From assembly GCF_043195135.1 (NCBI RefSeq), contig NZ_JBAFWP010000004.1: a DNA stretch of 64,000 bases; one strand, written 5' to 3'. The stretch is from NCEH01 sp043195135. GTDB taxonomy: Bacteria > Pseudomonadota > Alphaproteobacteria > Rhizobiales > Xanthobacteraceae. Position numbers and translations under genes: made by a program. Below, piece by piece: positions 8,060 to 15,384 of this stretch (position 1 is its first letter; every line of letters starts with the position of its first letter). Under the pieces are notes generated by a model, which was not told the origin of the DNA, did not search any database, and saw only the letters and a list, made by a program, of their open reading frames with translations.

Positions 8060-8746
8060 ATGATCGACCGCATCGTCAAGCCTGCCGCCCTCGCCCTTGC
8101 CGTGGGCCTTGCTCCCGCCGCCGAAGCGCAGGAGGCGCCGCCGCCCGCATTCGTCGATGTGGCCTCGCTCGTGCCGGGCGCGCGTTTCGACGTGCGCTAT
8201 CACGGCAGCGACAATTTCGTCGGCACCCGCGTCGACGGCTATGAGGCGGCGCGCTGCTATCTGACCCGGCTCGCCGCCCAGGCGCTCGCCCGGGTGGAGG
8301 CGGACGTCCGCAAGGCGGGCCTCGAACTCCTGATCTTCGATTGCTATCGCCCGACCCGCGCGGTGGCGCATTTCGCGCGTTGGGCGGCGGATCTTTCCGA
8401 CCAGCACACCAAGGCGCGCTATTATCCCGACGTGGACAAGAAGGATCTGTTCGCCGAGGGCTATATCGCCGCCCGGTCTGGCCATTCGCGCGGCTCCACG
8501 CTCGATCTGACGCTGATCGATGCCACCTGCGGGCGCGAACTGGACATGGGCACGCCGTTCGATCTGTTCAGCCCGCGCTCCTGGCCCGGCGATATGTCGG
8601 TGACCCCGCAGCAGCGGGCGAACCGGCGGACCCTGGCGGACGCCATGGTGCGCCACGGCTTCGTGCCGTTCGAGAAGGAATGGTGGCACTTCACGCTCGC
8701 GAACGAGCCGTTTCCCGACACTTATTTCGATTTTCCCATCCGCTGA
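8060..8746 (+). CDS. D-Ala-D-Ala dipeptidase, VanX/DdpX family, exported
   Basis: 228 residues. The signal peptide is IVKPAALALAVGLAPAAEA. The zinc-site pattern of the peptidase M15D family is complete: SGHSRGSTLDLTL supplies His and Asp, and EWWHF supplies the catalytic Glu and third His. The conserved DCYRPTRAV region precedes them. The ATG at 8060 is chosen because it opens directly on the signal peptide. Periplasmic dipeptidases of this type recycle D-Ala-D-Ala released from peptidoglycan. No vanR, vanS, vanH or vanA genes accompany it, so glycopeptide resistance is not implied. Confidence 0.85.
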   Translation: MIDRIVKPAALALAVGLAPAAEAQEAPPPAFVDVASLVPGARFDVRYHGSDNFVGTRVDGYEAARCYLTRLAAQALARVEADVRKAGLELLIFDCYRPTRAVAHFARWAADLSDQHTKARYYPDVDKKDLFAEGYIAARSGHSRGSTLDLTLIDATCGRELDMGTPFDLFSPRSWPGDMSVTPQQRANRRTLADAMVRHGFVPFEKEWWHFTLANEPFPDTYFDFPIR

Positions 8747-8771
8747 AGCCGTGCCGCTCCGGCATCGCGGC

Positions 8772-9194
8772 TCAATGGGCGGTGGCTTCCTCGATCTTCA
8801 GCCGCCGGCCCCAGGCATCGAAGAAATGGCCTTCGTTGAGCACCAGGCGGTCGGCCTTCACGCGGGCTTCGAGGGCACGCAGGCGGCTGCGCGCTTCCCC
8901 GTTCAGCAGCGGGCCGCCGGAATCCAGCACGGGGAAGAAGGCCGCGCCGTCCCATTGCTTGCCGGAGCCCGCGAACAGGGCGACGATCTGCGGCCAGCGG
9001 ATCTCGTCGCCGATGATGTTGAAGAAGGTGGAGGCGAGCGGCGCCACCTCCAGCCCGCCGATCTTCACCAGAACCACCAGGGCGGTGAAGGCCCCGTGGG
9101 TGGCGAATGAGTCGCGCAGCCAGAGGTCGAATTCGGTGAGGTCGTGCCGGCCGGTGCCCCTTGGGCCCGCGCCCTTGCGGCTAGTAATCGACAC
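8772..9194 (-). CDS. Hypothetical protein, 140 aa
   Basis: The GTG start at 9194 follows GGAGACGCCCC, a fair ribosome site. The protein has a moderately hydrophobic stretch (AFTALVVLVKIGGLEVAPLA) and a charged C-terminus (KADRLVLNEGHFFDAWGRRL). It converges on the dipeptidase gene with 25 bp between stops. I recognise no family. Confidence 0.55.
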   Translation of the reverse strand: MSITSRKGAGPRGTGRHDLTEFDLWLRDSFATHGAFTALVVLVKIGGLEVAPLASTFFNIIGDEIRWPQIVALFAGSGKQWDGAAFFPVLDSGGPLLNGEARSRLRALEARVKADRLVLNEGHFFDAWGRRLKIEEATAH

Positions 9195-9446
9195 GGGGCG
9201 TCTCCGGTATGTAGTGCTCGAAGAGATACCACACGCTGCGAAAACAAGGACTTAGCCGAGCCCCATCCAGGCATGGCGAGCCCCGCGCCGTCAAGGGGAT
9301 GCCCACGGGTGCGGCGTCCTGCCACAGGGAGGGTGAACGAACCCAGAACGTGGCCGCCAGGACCCCCATGGGGGAAACCTGCCCGCCCGCCCCTACGTGC
9401 TCACCTCTCGCGTGAGTGACCCTAAATTCAATCGGAAGGAAGCCGG

Positions 9447-9770
9447 TCACTTCGCGCCCGAACTCGCGAGCTTGGCGAGGGCTGCGTTGAACTCCTCAGG
9501 CGAGGCCGAGCCGTACTTCGCGAGGAACTCATCTGTGCTCCCAGGCTCACGCTGGGCGAGCCTCCAGGACCATTCCATAAGCGCCCGGCAGGTCGGGACG
9601 GCTTGGCAAGCCGCAACCTTCTTCTGGGCTTCCCGTCCGCGTTCGGCGGCAACTCGCTCACCACCCTCAAGTGCCCAGACGAGGCCCGCGCCAACCAGGG
9701 CAGCGAAGACGACGTTATAGGCCGGATAAGTAGGGCCGACGAATAGCCACTTGATAAGACCCTTCACCAT
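9447..9770 (-). CDS. Small hypothetical protein with one membrane segment
   Basis: 107 residues with an N-terminal hydrophobic helix (YNVVFAALVGAGLVWAL) followed by a basic helix and a Cys pair (CQAVPTC). A strong ribosome site, GGAGGGGAG, precedes ATG at 9770. Its neighbours on the right are non-coding sequence with repeats, so it may be cargo of an integrated element. Function unknown. Confidence 0.6.
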   Translation of the reverse strand: MVKGLIKWLFVGPTYPAYNVVFAALVGAGLVWALEGGERVAAERGREAQKKVAACQAVPTCRALMEWSWRLAQREPGSTDEFLAKYGSASPEEFNAALAKLASSGAK

Positions 9771-10034
9771 CGGTCTCCCCTCCCACCACCATTCCCCTCA
9801 GGAAATAGCAGAAGCCGGTCACTTTGCGCACCTACCTTAAGCTATAAACTTGGCGCTCATATAGTAGGTCCTCCAGAGGGGTCTAACCCATTGATATTCC
9901 TCAATGTGGCCCCCACAAAGCTCTAAAACAGAAGGTTCTCCGATGATGAGGGGAGAAGAGCATTCAAGGCCCTAACCCTTCTCTCCGCTAGGTTTCACCG
10001 CTTAGCCATGCTCGCATTCCGTTATTTCGGAACG
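9771..10034. other. Non-coding stretch, lower GC than surroundings
   Basis: No frame here looks coding. The base composition is closer to balanced than the flanking genes. Together with the repeats, terminators and tRNA-like fragments up to 10282 it forms the longest gene-free tract of the left half (9771-10497). Confidence 0.5.
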
Positions 10035-10084
10035 TAGCACAACCTAAAATCACCGGCAAATTCTGTGCTAGAGTTGTGCTAGAG
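10035..10084. repeat. Cluster of short direct and inverted repeats
   Basis: TGTGCTAGAG occurs twice with an 11 bp period (10064-10073 and 10075-10084). TAGCACAA (10035-10042) is the reverse complement of TTGTGCTA (10074-10081). The 11 bp phasing places the copies on one DNA face, as for binding sites of a recombinase or its accessory factor. No gene overlaps. Confidence 0.5.
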
Positions 10085-10104
10085 CATTTTTGGCAAATTT
10101 TGAC

Positions 10105-10131
10105 AAAAAAAGAGACCGAACTTCCGTTCGG
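10105..10131 (-). terminator. Rho-independent terminator, leftward
   Basis: On the minus strand CCGAAC/GTTCGG (10116-10131, loop of four) is followed by CTCTTTTTTTGTC. The seven-T run makes this a good intrinsic terminator for leftward transcription. Confidence 0.75.
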
Positions 10132-10154
10132 CCCCTTGATTTCATTGACAATTT

Positions 10155-10264
10155 TGGTTGCGGGGACCTGCTCTGATCAGAACTTGCGAACGCAAAAAAG
10201 CCGCCCATTGGGTGCGGCTGATCTGCGCGATCTGGCATCGCAATTTGAGATGGTTGCGGGGGCA
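10155..10264. other. Two partial copies resembling the 3' end of initiator tRNA
   Basis: TGGTTGCGGGGGCA (10251-10264) is the reverse complement of TGCCCCCGCAACCA, the usual 3' end of bacterial initiator tRNA. TGGTTGCGGGG recurs at 10155-10165. Neither copy has the rest of a tRNA. Such tRNA 3' ends are common attachment sites for integrases, so these may be att-site remnants. The match is short. Confidence 0.35.
10194..10219 (-). terminator. Rho-independent terminator, leftward
   Basis: AGCCGC/GCGGCT (10199-10204 with 10214-10219, and inner CCC/GGG pairs) is followed on the minus strand by TTTTTTGCG. It lies 280 bp past the stop of the choloylglycine hydrolase-like gene and would end that transcript or a short RNA made in the gap. 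Confidence 0.75.
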
Positions 10265-10282
10265 TGCAATCGTCTCAAATTG
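10241..10282. repeat. 17-bp imperfect stem-loop
   Basis: CAATTTGAGATGGTTGC (10241-10257) pairs with 10266-10282 through 15 Watson-Crick and 2 G-T pairs, around an 8-nt loop. The stem encloses the initiator-tRNA-like bases. It could be a structured RNA element or a recombination site. Confidence 0.5.
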
Positions 10283-10497
10283 TTGTTCCGTGCAGCAGCT
10301 TAAGGGTTTGAATCGACCGTTGTCCTCCGAAGGTGGAGGCCACACGTTCGAATCGTTCGGGCGCTTGAGGACATGAACGTCTGGCGTGTGCTCCTCCCCT
10401 AAAGGCGCCGCCATGGCGCTGCTCGGGCACCGAACCAGCCCACTGGAAGGGGCATCCACCCATCAGTTCACGTAGACCGGGCTTCGCAGGCGAGCGC

Positions 10498-11601
10498 CTA
10501 TTTCATCAGGCTCGATGTGGCGTCGATACTCTTCGGATAGGGCAGATCGGCGATCGGGATCGAGGTCGGCTGATCTTGGGCGAAGATGGTGTTCAGATCC
10601 AAGGTCAGGAAGATCAGGCGATGATTATAGTCGGTAATCATCAGGCGGTTGTGACTTAGATCCTTGATCGCCACGAACTGTGTATAATCTGACACCAGTT
10701 GATTGCCCTCGCGGCTCTGGGCGACGCCCAGCGGGATGTCCACGGTGTTGAGGATGTGCCCGACCGCCTGAACCGCCTCGGTACCGGTGGCTGGCGGCGT
10801 CTCGTTGTGGCGCATGAAGGCCGCGCGAATAAAGCGGGCCGGAGGCGTGTAATCGCCGGGAATGCCAATCGTTCCACCGCCCTGGCCCAGCGCCGTTACG
10901 TTCGCCGTGCCGATCTGCACGCTTTGCACGCCCACGGTGGACAGGTTTAGATAATTGCGGGCGTTGAGCAGGTGCCAATCATAGGTCGGCGCATTGGTGA
11001 GCACATGCGCGACATTGTCATAGAGCCGCAGGTCGCCCCCGACATATTCGGCCACGACGCTGGCGCCCGTCTTGTCGGTGAAGACGAGATGCAGCGTCAT
11101 GGGCGTGTCGCCGGTGCCGAGCGCCGCGGCATCAAACCACACTTTCGTCGTCTGAAGCGCCGTCTTCACCTCGGCGACGGTGGCATTAGTGCCGAGCGCC
11201 CATGTGCCGAAATCGAGGACGGACACATAGTTGCGGTCAGCCGGCGTCACCGTCTGGTACTGCGTGAAGCCGGGCAGGAAATTGGCGCTCATGCCGAGGC
11301 CGGCTGAATTCTGCCCCTCCAGCAGCGCCGCGCCGGGCAGGATGCCAGGAGCGACGCCCACCACGGCATATTTTGTCTTGATGGTGTTAGTCGGCAACTT
11401 GAGGGCCGGTGGCGCAGTCAAGGCAAGCGGCGTTCCGGCCGGCTTGCTGACCAGGTTCCACTTCATGTCAAAGCCCCATTCCATGGTCCGGCCGGCGACC
11501 ACGGTGCCGTCGCCGGCGACCACGTCCACCGCCGTGCAGGCGAGCGAGACATTCAACGTCGCGATGACGCAGACAGAACTCAGAAGTGTACGTAGCAACA
11601 T
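10498..11601 (-). CDS. Exported choloylglycine hydrolase-family amidase (penicillin V acylase/bile-salt hydrolase type)
   Basis: 367 residues. The signal peptide MLLRTLLSSVCVIATLNVSLA ends just before CTAVDVVA, which exposes the N-terminal nucleophile Cys of this Ntn-hydrolase family. The next signature, GRTMEWGFDM, supplies the conserved Arg, and LTNAPTYDWHLLNARNYL carries the oxyanion Asn. The family cleaves linear amides such as penicillin V, bile-salt conjugates or acyl-homoserine lactones. In Gram-negative soil bacteria acyl-homoserine lactone or penicillin V turnover is the more likely role. It is a single gene, flanked by leftward terminators and a lipase remnant. Confidence 0.85.
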   Translation of the reverse strand: MLLRTLLSSVCVIATLNVSLACTAVDVVAGDGTVVAGRTMEWGFDMKWNLVSKPAGTPLALTAPPALKLPTNTIKTKYAVVGVAPGILPGAALLEGQNSAGLGMSANFLPGFTQYQTVTPADRNYVSVLDFGTWALGTNATVAEVKTALQTTKVWFDAAALGTGDTPMTLHLVFTDKTGASVVAEYVGGDLRLYDNVAHVLTNAPTYDWHLLNARNYLNLSTVGVQSVQIGTANVTALGQGGGTIGIPGDYTPPARFIRAAFMRHNETPPATGTEAVQAVGHILNTVDIPLGVAQSREGNQLVSDYTQFVAIKDLSHNRLMITDYNHRLIFLTLDLNTIFAQDQPTSIPIADLPYPKSIDATSSLMK

Positions 11602-11793
11602 GGGATTGCCTTTCCGATCTTGGTTTCAACGACCACCACCGGCAGGGTCCGATTCCGGCTAGGTCGGACGGCGTAGCAAGGCCCGTCGTCTCGCGAACGG
11701 GATTGTCGCACGGCTGACCGCCCGTACCGCGCGACGTCCTCATGTTTGCGGGTGGCCGAAATCCGGTCCGGCGTCCCGTGCTTTTGCCTCTAT

Positions 11794-12090
11794 TCAGTCG
11801 CCGCAGTCGTTCTCCGGCGAGAGGCCGGCAAAGCGATCGCTCATCCATCCGACGGCCACGTCGGCGCTATCGTGCGCCGCCGCGGCGTGGCCGATTCCGG
11901 GCATCAGAAGCATCCGAACCTTCACGCCGACCTTGCAAAGCCGGGTCATGAACTCTTGCGTCACGGCGGGTCGCACAATCGGGTCCGATGTGCCCTGCGC
12001 CAGGAAAACCGGCACATCCGATGGCAGCGGACCCGGCGCGTTCTTGTTCAGCAGAGTGCGCCACGGTTCCACGCCGGCAAGGTTCGCGAC
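11794..12090 (-). pseudogene. C-terminal remnant of a secretory lipase-type alpha/beta hydrolase
   Basis: The frame reads EPWRTLLNKNAPG, DVPVFLAQGTSDPIVRPAVT and LLMPGIGHAAAAHDSADVAV to a stop at 11794. That is the acid (Asp) and His end of an alpha/beta hydrolase of the secreted lipase type. The nucleophile half is gone: around 12090 the sequence switches to a transposase fragment on the other strand. It is read leftward toward the choloylglycine hydrolase gene. Confidence 0.6.
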
Positions 12091-12094
12091 GCTC

Positions 12095-12285
12095 ACCCTC
12101 GCCGCCGCCACCCTGATCGACCTGAGTCGCCATGTCCGCGACTGGCTGCTGGCCTACAACTATGCCAAGCAGCTCAAGGCGCTGCGCTTCAAAACCCCGT
12201 TCGAAGCCATCCGGCAGATGGCCACGCAAAAGCCCGAACTCTTCGTTCGCCAGCCAAACCATGACATCCTGGGACCAAACAGTCT
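12095..12285 (+). pseudogene. C-terminal fragment of an IS481-type transposase
   Basis: The plus frame gives VRDWLLAYNYAKQLKALRF, then TPFEAIRQMATQKPELF and PNHDILGPN. The pattern (AYN-A-RLK-L-G-TP-E-I-W--EP--F---P-H---G-N) is the typical end of IS481/IS3-like DDE transposases. The catalytic core is missing. It is wedged between the lipase remnant and the truncated DUF2274 gene, so it marks the point where the conjugation operon was cut. Confidence 0.6.
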
Positions 12286-12400
12286 CTCCGCTCAGCACCC
12301 GCGTGTAGGCAACAAGGTCCCGATGAAGCTTGGCCGGCAGCTCCAGCGTCACCTTCACCGGCTTGTCGTCGAGGATTTCGCTAAGCTTCAGCTTCGTCAT
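12278..12400 (-). pseudogene. DUF2274 gene, truncated after about 41 codons
   Basis: ATG at 12400 follows the trbI stop directly. The product starts MTKLKLSEILDDKPVKVTLE and LPAKLHRDLVAYTRVL, the N-terminal half of the short DUF2274 protein that normally ends trb operons of Tn4371-like elements. After SGET the frame runs into the transposase fragment. The normal C-terminal helix is missing, so it is probably non-functional. Confidence 0.65.
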
Positions 12401-12401
12401 G

Positions 12402-13649
12402 TCAGCCTCCGTACGGTTCGAGAACAAGATCACGCGTGACGATGACACGCACTGGGAAGCCCTGCCGGATGGTCAGGGTTGGCGCGATGTTGAGCTGGCG
12501 CTGGACGATCTGCCGGCCGGTCTGGCTGATACTGTCTGACGCGCCTTCGCGCAGCGCGCTGACAAGATCGTTGTCGCTGCCAGATGTCCCTGCGCTCGCG
12601 CCGAAGCTCAGGATGGTGGATAGGACGGCGGCGTTGAACAACTCGCCCCAGTGGTAGTCGACACTGTCCTCGAGCCCGGCATAACCTTCGGCATCGGCAC
12701 CGGGCTGCCGCTCCAGCACGATGGAGCGGCCATTGGGGAAGATCAGGCGGTTCCAGACGAGAAGGACCCGGCGCTGGCCGAAGCCAACGTCATTGTCATA
12801 CTGGCCGATGATCCGTGTGCCTTGAGGGATCAGGAGGATCCGGCCCGTGGGGCTGTCGTGGACATTCTCGGTCACCTGGGCGGTGATCTGGCCCGGCAGG
12901 TCGGAGCGAATGCCGGTGATCAGAGCCGCAGGGATGACGGCACCTGCCTGCAGGATGTTGGCTGACGCGGGAGCCGCGACGCGATCCGGTGACACAATGC
13001 GCCGGTCGGCCGCCTGGTTGAGGAAGGCGATCTGGCGCTCCTGGGCCGTCGGCGTCGCAGCCTGCGGGGCGAGACCAAGGGATGCAAGGTCGGACACAGA
13101 CGTCGAGGCCGTCGCCGAGGGGGCGCCCGTCTGTTGAGCAACAACCGGGCTCGCGGGTCGGGTATTTGTCTGGGCAAACAACCGTCCGGTCCGCGCGGCT
13201 TCGCTCTCCTGCAGTTGTCGCTGCTCCTCGGAGCTGAGGCCCGGATTTGGCATGCCTCCCATCGCCGGCGCCGTAGGCTGCACTGCGGTTTGCGCACGGA
13301 GAATGGGGCGGCCGAGATCGCCGGGCAGCGGTGGTCCGAGCTTTGGGATGCCGGTGTAATCCTTCGGGAGGCTGGCGAGTCCCTCCGGCGTCGCCTTGAC
13401 GTCTGTGGCATAGAGCTCCTGTCCTGGCCCGTGGTCCTTGCGCGCCTGAAGGGCGTAGATCAGGGCTCCGCCGATCCCGAGCCCGGCAACCAGCCCCAGT
13501 CCGGCCAGCACCTTTCGGGACAGGCGGGTCACCCTCGGCGGCTCCGGCCGCAGTCGCATGGCCGCCACAGCTTCCCCTGTCAGAGGCCGGGCACCGTCAG
13601 TGCTGGTGCGTTCCGGCCCTCTCTCCCTCCCGGTTTCATTGCCACTCAT
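12402..13649 (-). CDS. trbI: TrbI, conjugative transfer VirB10-like protein
   Basis: 415 residues: a short cytoplasmic N-terminus, one membrane span (VLAGLGLVAGLGIGGALIYAL, near 47-67), a long Pro/Ala/Gln-rich periplasmic linker and a C-terminal VirB10/TrbI domain (GRILLIPQGTRIIGQYDNDV; GRSIVLERQPGADAEG; ISQTGRQIVQRQLNIAPTL). In type IV secretion this protein links inner- and outer-membrane parts of the channel. Its ATG overlaps the trbG stop, and its own stop abuts the truncated DUF2274 gene. Confidence 0.92.
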   Translation of the reverse strand: MSGNETGRERGPERTSTDGARPLTGEAVAAMRLRPEPPRVTRLSRKVLAGLGLVAGLGIGGALIYALQARKDHGPGQELYATDVKATPEGLASLPKDYTGIPKLGPPLPGDLGRPILRAQTAVQPTAPAMGGMPNPGLSSEEQRQLQESEAARTGRLFAQTNTRPASPVVAQQTGAPSATASTSVSDLASLGLAPQAATPTAQERQIAFLNQAADRRIVSPDRVAAPASANILQAGAVIPAALITGIRSDLPGQITAQVTENVHDSPTGRILLIPQGTRIIGQYDNDVGFGQRRVLLVWNRLIFPNGRSIVLERQPGADAEGYAGLEDSVDYHWGELFNAAVLSTILSFGASAGTSGSDNDLVSALREGASDSISQTGRQIVQRQLNIAPTLTIRQGFPVRVIVTRDLVLEPYGG

Positions 13650-14698
13650 AGGTCCGGCCTCCCGTCAGTGCGGGAGATGCGGACGCGCTTCTGATCCTTC
13701 GCGGCACCGAAGCGCAGCTCGGCCGCGGCAAAGAGGCGATCCACGATCATGTAGGTGCCGCGCACGCGATAGTTCACGAGCTCGGACGTGTCGCCCTGCG
13801 GGCCGACCACAAAGAGCGGCGGCATCTCCCCCTGGCCAATGCCGCGCGGGAAATCGATGAACACCTGCTGGCCATCATCGAAGGCGCGCAGCGGGCGCCA
13901 CGGTGCCCGGTCGCCCGTCACCTCATAGCGGAAGTTCACGCGGGTCAGGTCGATGCCTGTGGCGACAGGCTGCACCGCTTGGGCCTCCGCATTCTGGCGC
14001 CTGAGGGCGATGAGCTGGTCCTGGGGATACTGCCACGAGACCGAGGCCATGTAGGTCTTCTCGGTGGAGCGCAGCTCCATGTGATAGGTGCGCAGGTTGG
14101 TGTTGATGACGAGATTGGTGGTGAGGTCCGGCCGCATGGGCTTCACCAGGATGTGGACCTGCTTCGCGGCACCCGCCCCGCTCTCGGTGTCGCCGATGAT
14201 CCAGCGCACCGTGTCGCCGGCGGCAACCGGCCCCGTGCCCACCAATTGCTCGCCGGGCTGCAGGGCAATGTCCGTGACCTGCCCCGGCGCGGCATAGACC
14301 TGATAGAGGGCGCCCTCCACGAAGGGATAGACCTGCATGGAGTTGATGAAGCCGTTGCGGACGGGCTGCACACGCGCGGCCGCATTGGCTTGGTTCACCC
14401 GGGTGGCAGGGTCATTAGCTTCCGGTTCCGCCTTGCCGTCCTTGCCCACTGGCTTCAACTGGCCGGGCAACGGTAGGGGCTTCGGCAGCTCGACGATGCG
14501 CACCGGTCCCGGCGGCTCCGCCTTGAAGACAGCGGGCGGGGCATCGTCATATTCGATCTCCGGCGGCTTCTCGAAGGTAGCGCAGCCTGCCAACGCCGAT
14601 GTGCAAAGCAGCAGAAGCGGCAAGCCGGACTTACGGAAAGCCGGAAAGGAGAGGACACGGCGCGCCGGCCTCCCGGAATTGCGGATGGCAAACGTCAT
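13646..14698 (-). CDS. trbG: TrbG, VirB9-like outer-membrane-associated protein
   Basis: 350 residues with a lipoprotein signal (LPLLLLCTSALAGC, lipobox LAGC) and a VirB9/TrbG fold (VNQANAAARVQPVRNGFINS; YPFVEGALYQVYAAPGQVTD; LVINTNLRTYHMELRST; VFIDFPRGIGQGEMPPLFVV). It forms the outer-membrane core complex with TrbI. The start at 14698 overlaps the trbF stop by four bases (ATGA). Length is normal for the family. Confidence 0.92.
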   Translation of the reverse strand: MTFAIRNSGRPARRVLSFPAFRKSGLPLLLLCTSALAGCATFEKPPEIEYDDAPPAVFKAEPPGPVRIVELPKPLPLPGQLKPVGKDGKAEPEANDPATRVNQANAAARVQPVRNGFINSMQVYPFVEGALYQVYAAPGQVTDIALQPGEQLVGTGPVAAGDTVRWIIGDTESGAGAAKQVHILVKPMRPDLTTNLVINTNLRTYHMELRSTEKTYMASVSWQYPQDQLIALRRQNAEAQAVQPVATGIDLTRVNFRYEVTGDRAPWRPLRAFDDGQQVFIDFPRGIGQGEMPPLFVVGPQGDTSELVNYRVRGTYMIVDRLFAAAELRFGAAKDQKRVRISRTDGRPDL

Positions 14699-15384
14699 TG
14701 TCCCAGTTCCTTCGACCAGTTGATCGCGTTGACGTAGATTCCGAGCGGATTGGCCCGGAGCCGCTCGGCATCGCGCAGCGCCTGCACCACGACGGTGAGG
14801 ATGGCGCTCCAGCGGGAGGTCTCGGCGAGACTCCCGTCCTGGTAGCGGCGCTCGGTCCAGGCGATGCGGAAGGAATCCGGCGAGGCGCGAATGACGCTCG
14901 AGACCTCCACCGCCAACTGCTGCTTGCCGACACGGGCGAAGGGGTCGTTGGCGCGGGCATAATCGTTGAGGGCGATCGCGCCGGCCTGCGTCGTGTAAGC
15001 GTAAGCCCTCAGCCAGTTCTGGCGCACAATGACGGGATCGGCGGAGATGCTGCGCACCTCTTCGATGAAGCGGGCGAGGTGGAAGGCGATCTGAGGATCG
15101 GAGGGGTGATAGTCCGAAACGGCGGGTGCTACTGACTGCGCCTGTCCGAGCTTGTCCACCTGAACGACCCACGGGACCACTGAGCCGCTCAGCGCCTGCC
15201 AAGCCAGAGCACCGGAGAGGCCGGCCGAGAGGGCGAGGCAGCCGAAGGCCATGAGGCGCCAGTTCTTCGCCTGGACGCGGGCGGAGCCGATCCGGTCGTC
15301 CCAGACCTGGGCCGCGCGTTGGTATGGTGTCTCGGGTTCGGGCGAGCGGCCGTAATGGACCGATGGTCGCTTGAAGGGGGTCAT
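14695..15384 (-). CDS. trbF: TrbF, VirB8-like assembly protein
   Basis: 229 residues with an N-terminal cytoplasmic tail, one membrane helix (LMAFGCLALSAGLSGALAW, about 45-63) and a periplasmic VirB8-like domain (FHLARFIEEVRSISADPVIV; FRIAWTERRYQDG). It is a bridging factor of the mating channel. ATG at 15384 overlaps the trbL stop, continuing the translationally coupled order of the operon. Confidence 0.92.
   Translation of the reverse strand: MTPFKRPSVHYGRSPEPETPYQRAAQVWDDRIGSARVQAKNWRLMAFGCLALSAGLSGALAWQALSGSVVPWVVQVDKLGQAQSVAPAVSDYHPSDPQIAFHLARFIEEVRSISADPVIVRQNWLRAYAYTTQAGAIALNDYARANDPFARVGKQQLAVEVSSVIRASPDSFRIAWTERRYQDGSLAETSRWSAILTVVVQALRDAERLRANPLGIYVNAINWSKELGQ

Noticed and set aside
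8060..8746. Glycopeptide resistance role for the VanX-type dipeptidase
   Set aside because: It has a signal peptide and no vanHA or two-component genes. Periplasmic peptide recycling is the simpler reading.
9181..9450. An 89-residue minus-strand frame ahead of the 8772-9194 gene
   Set aside because: Poor ribosome site, no motif, and it overlaps the next gene's start. Probably chance.
10290..10360. tRNA-like bases (two TTYGAATCG motifs)
   Set aside because: The T-stem does not pair over five bases, and no acceptor or anticodon arm can be formed. Not a tRNA gene.
11867..12448. A 193-residue minus frame running from DUF2274 into the lipase region
   Set aside because: It is a chance read-through across two junctions. 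Only the first 41 codons from 12400 match DUF2274.
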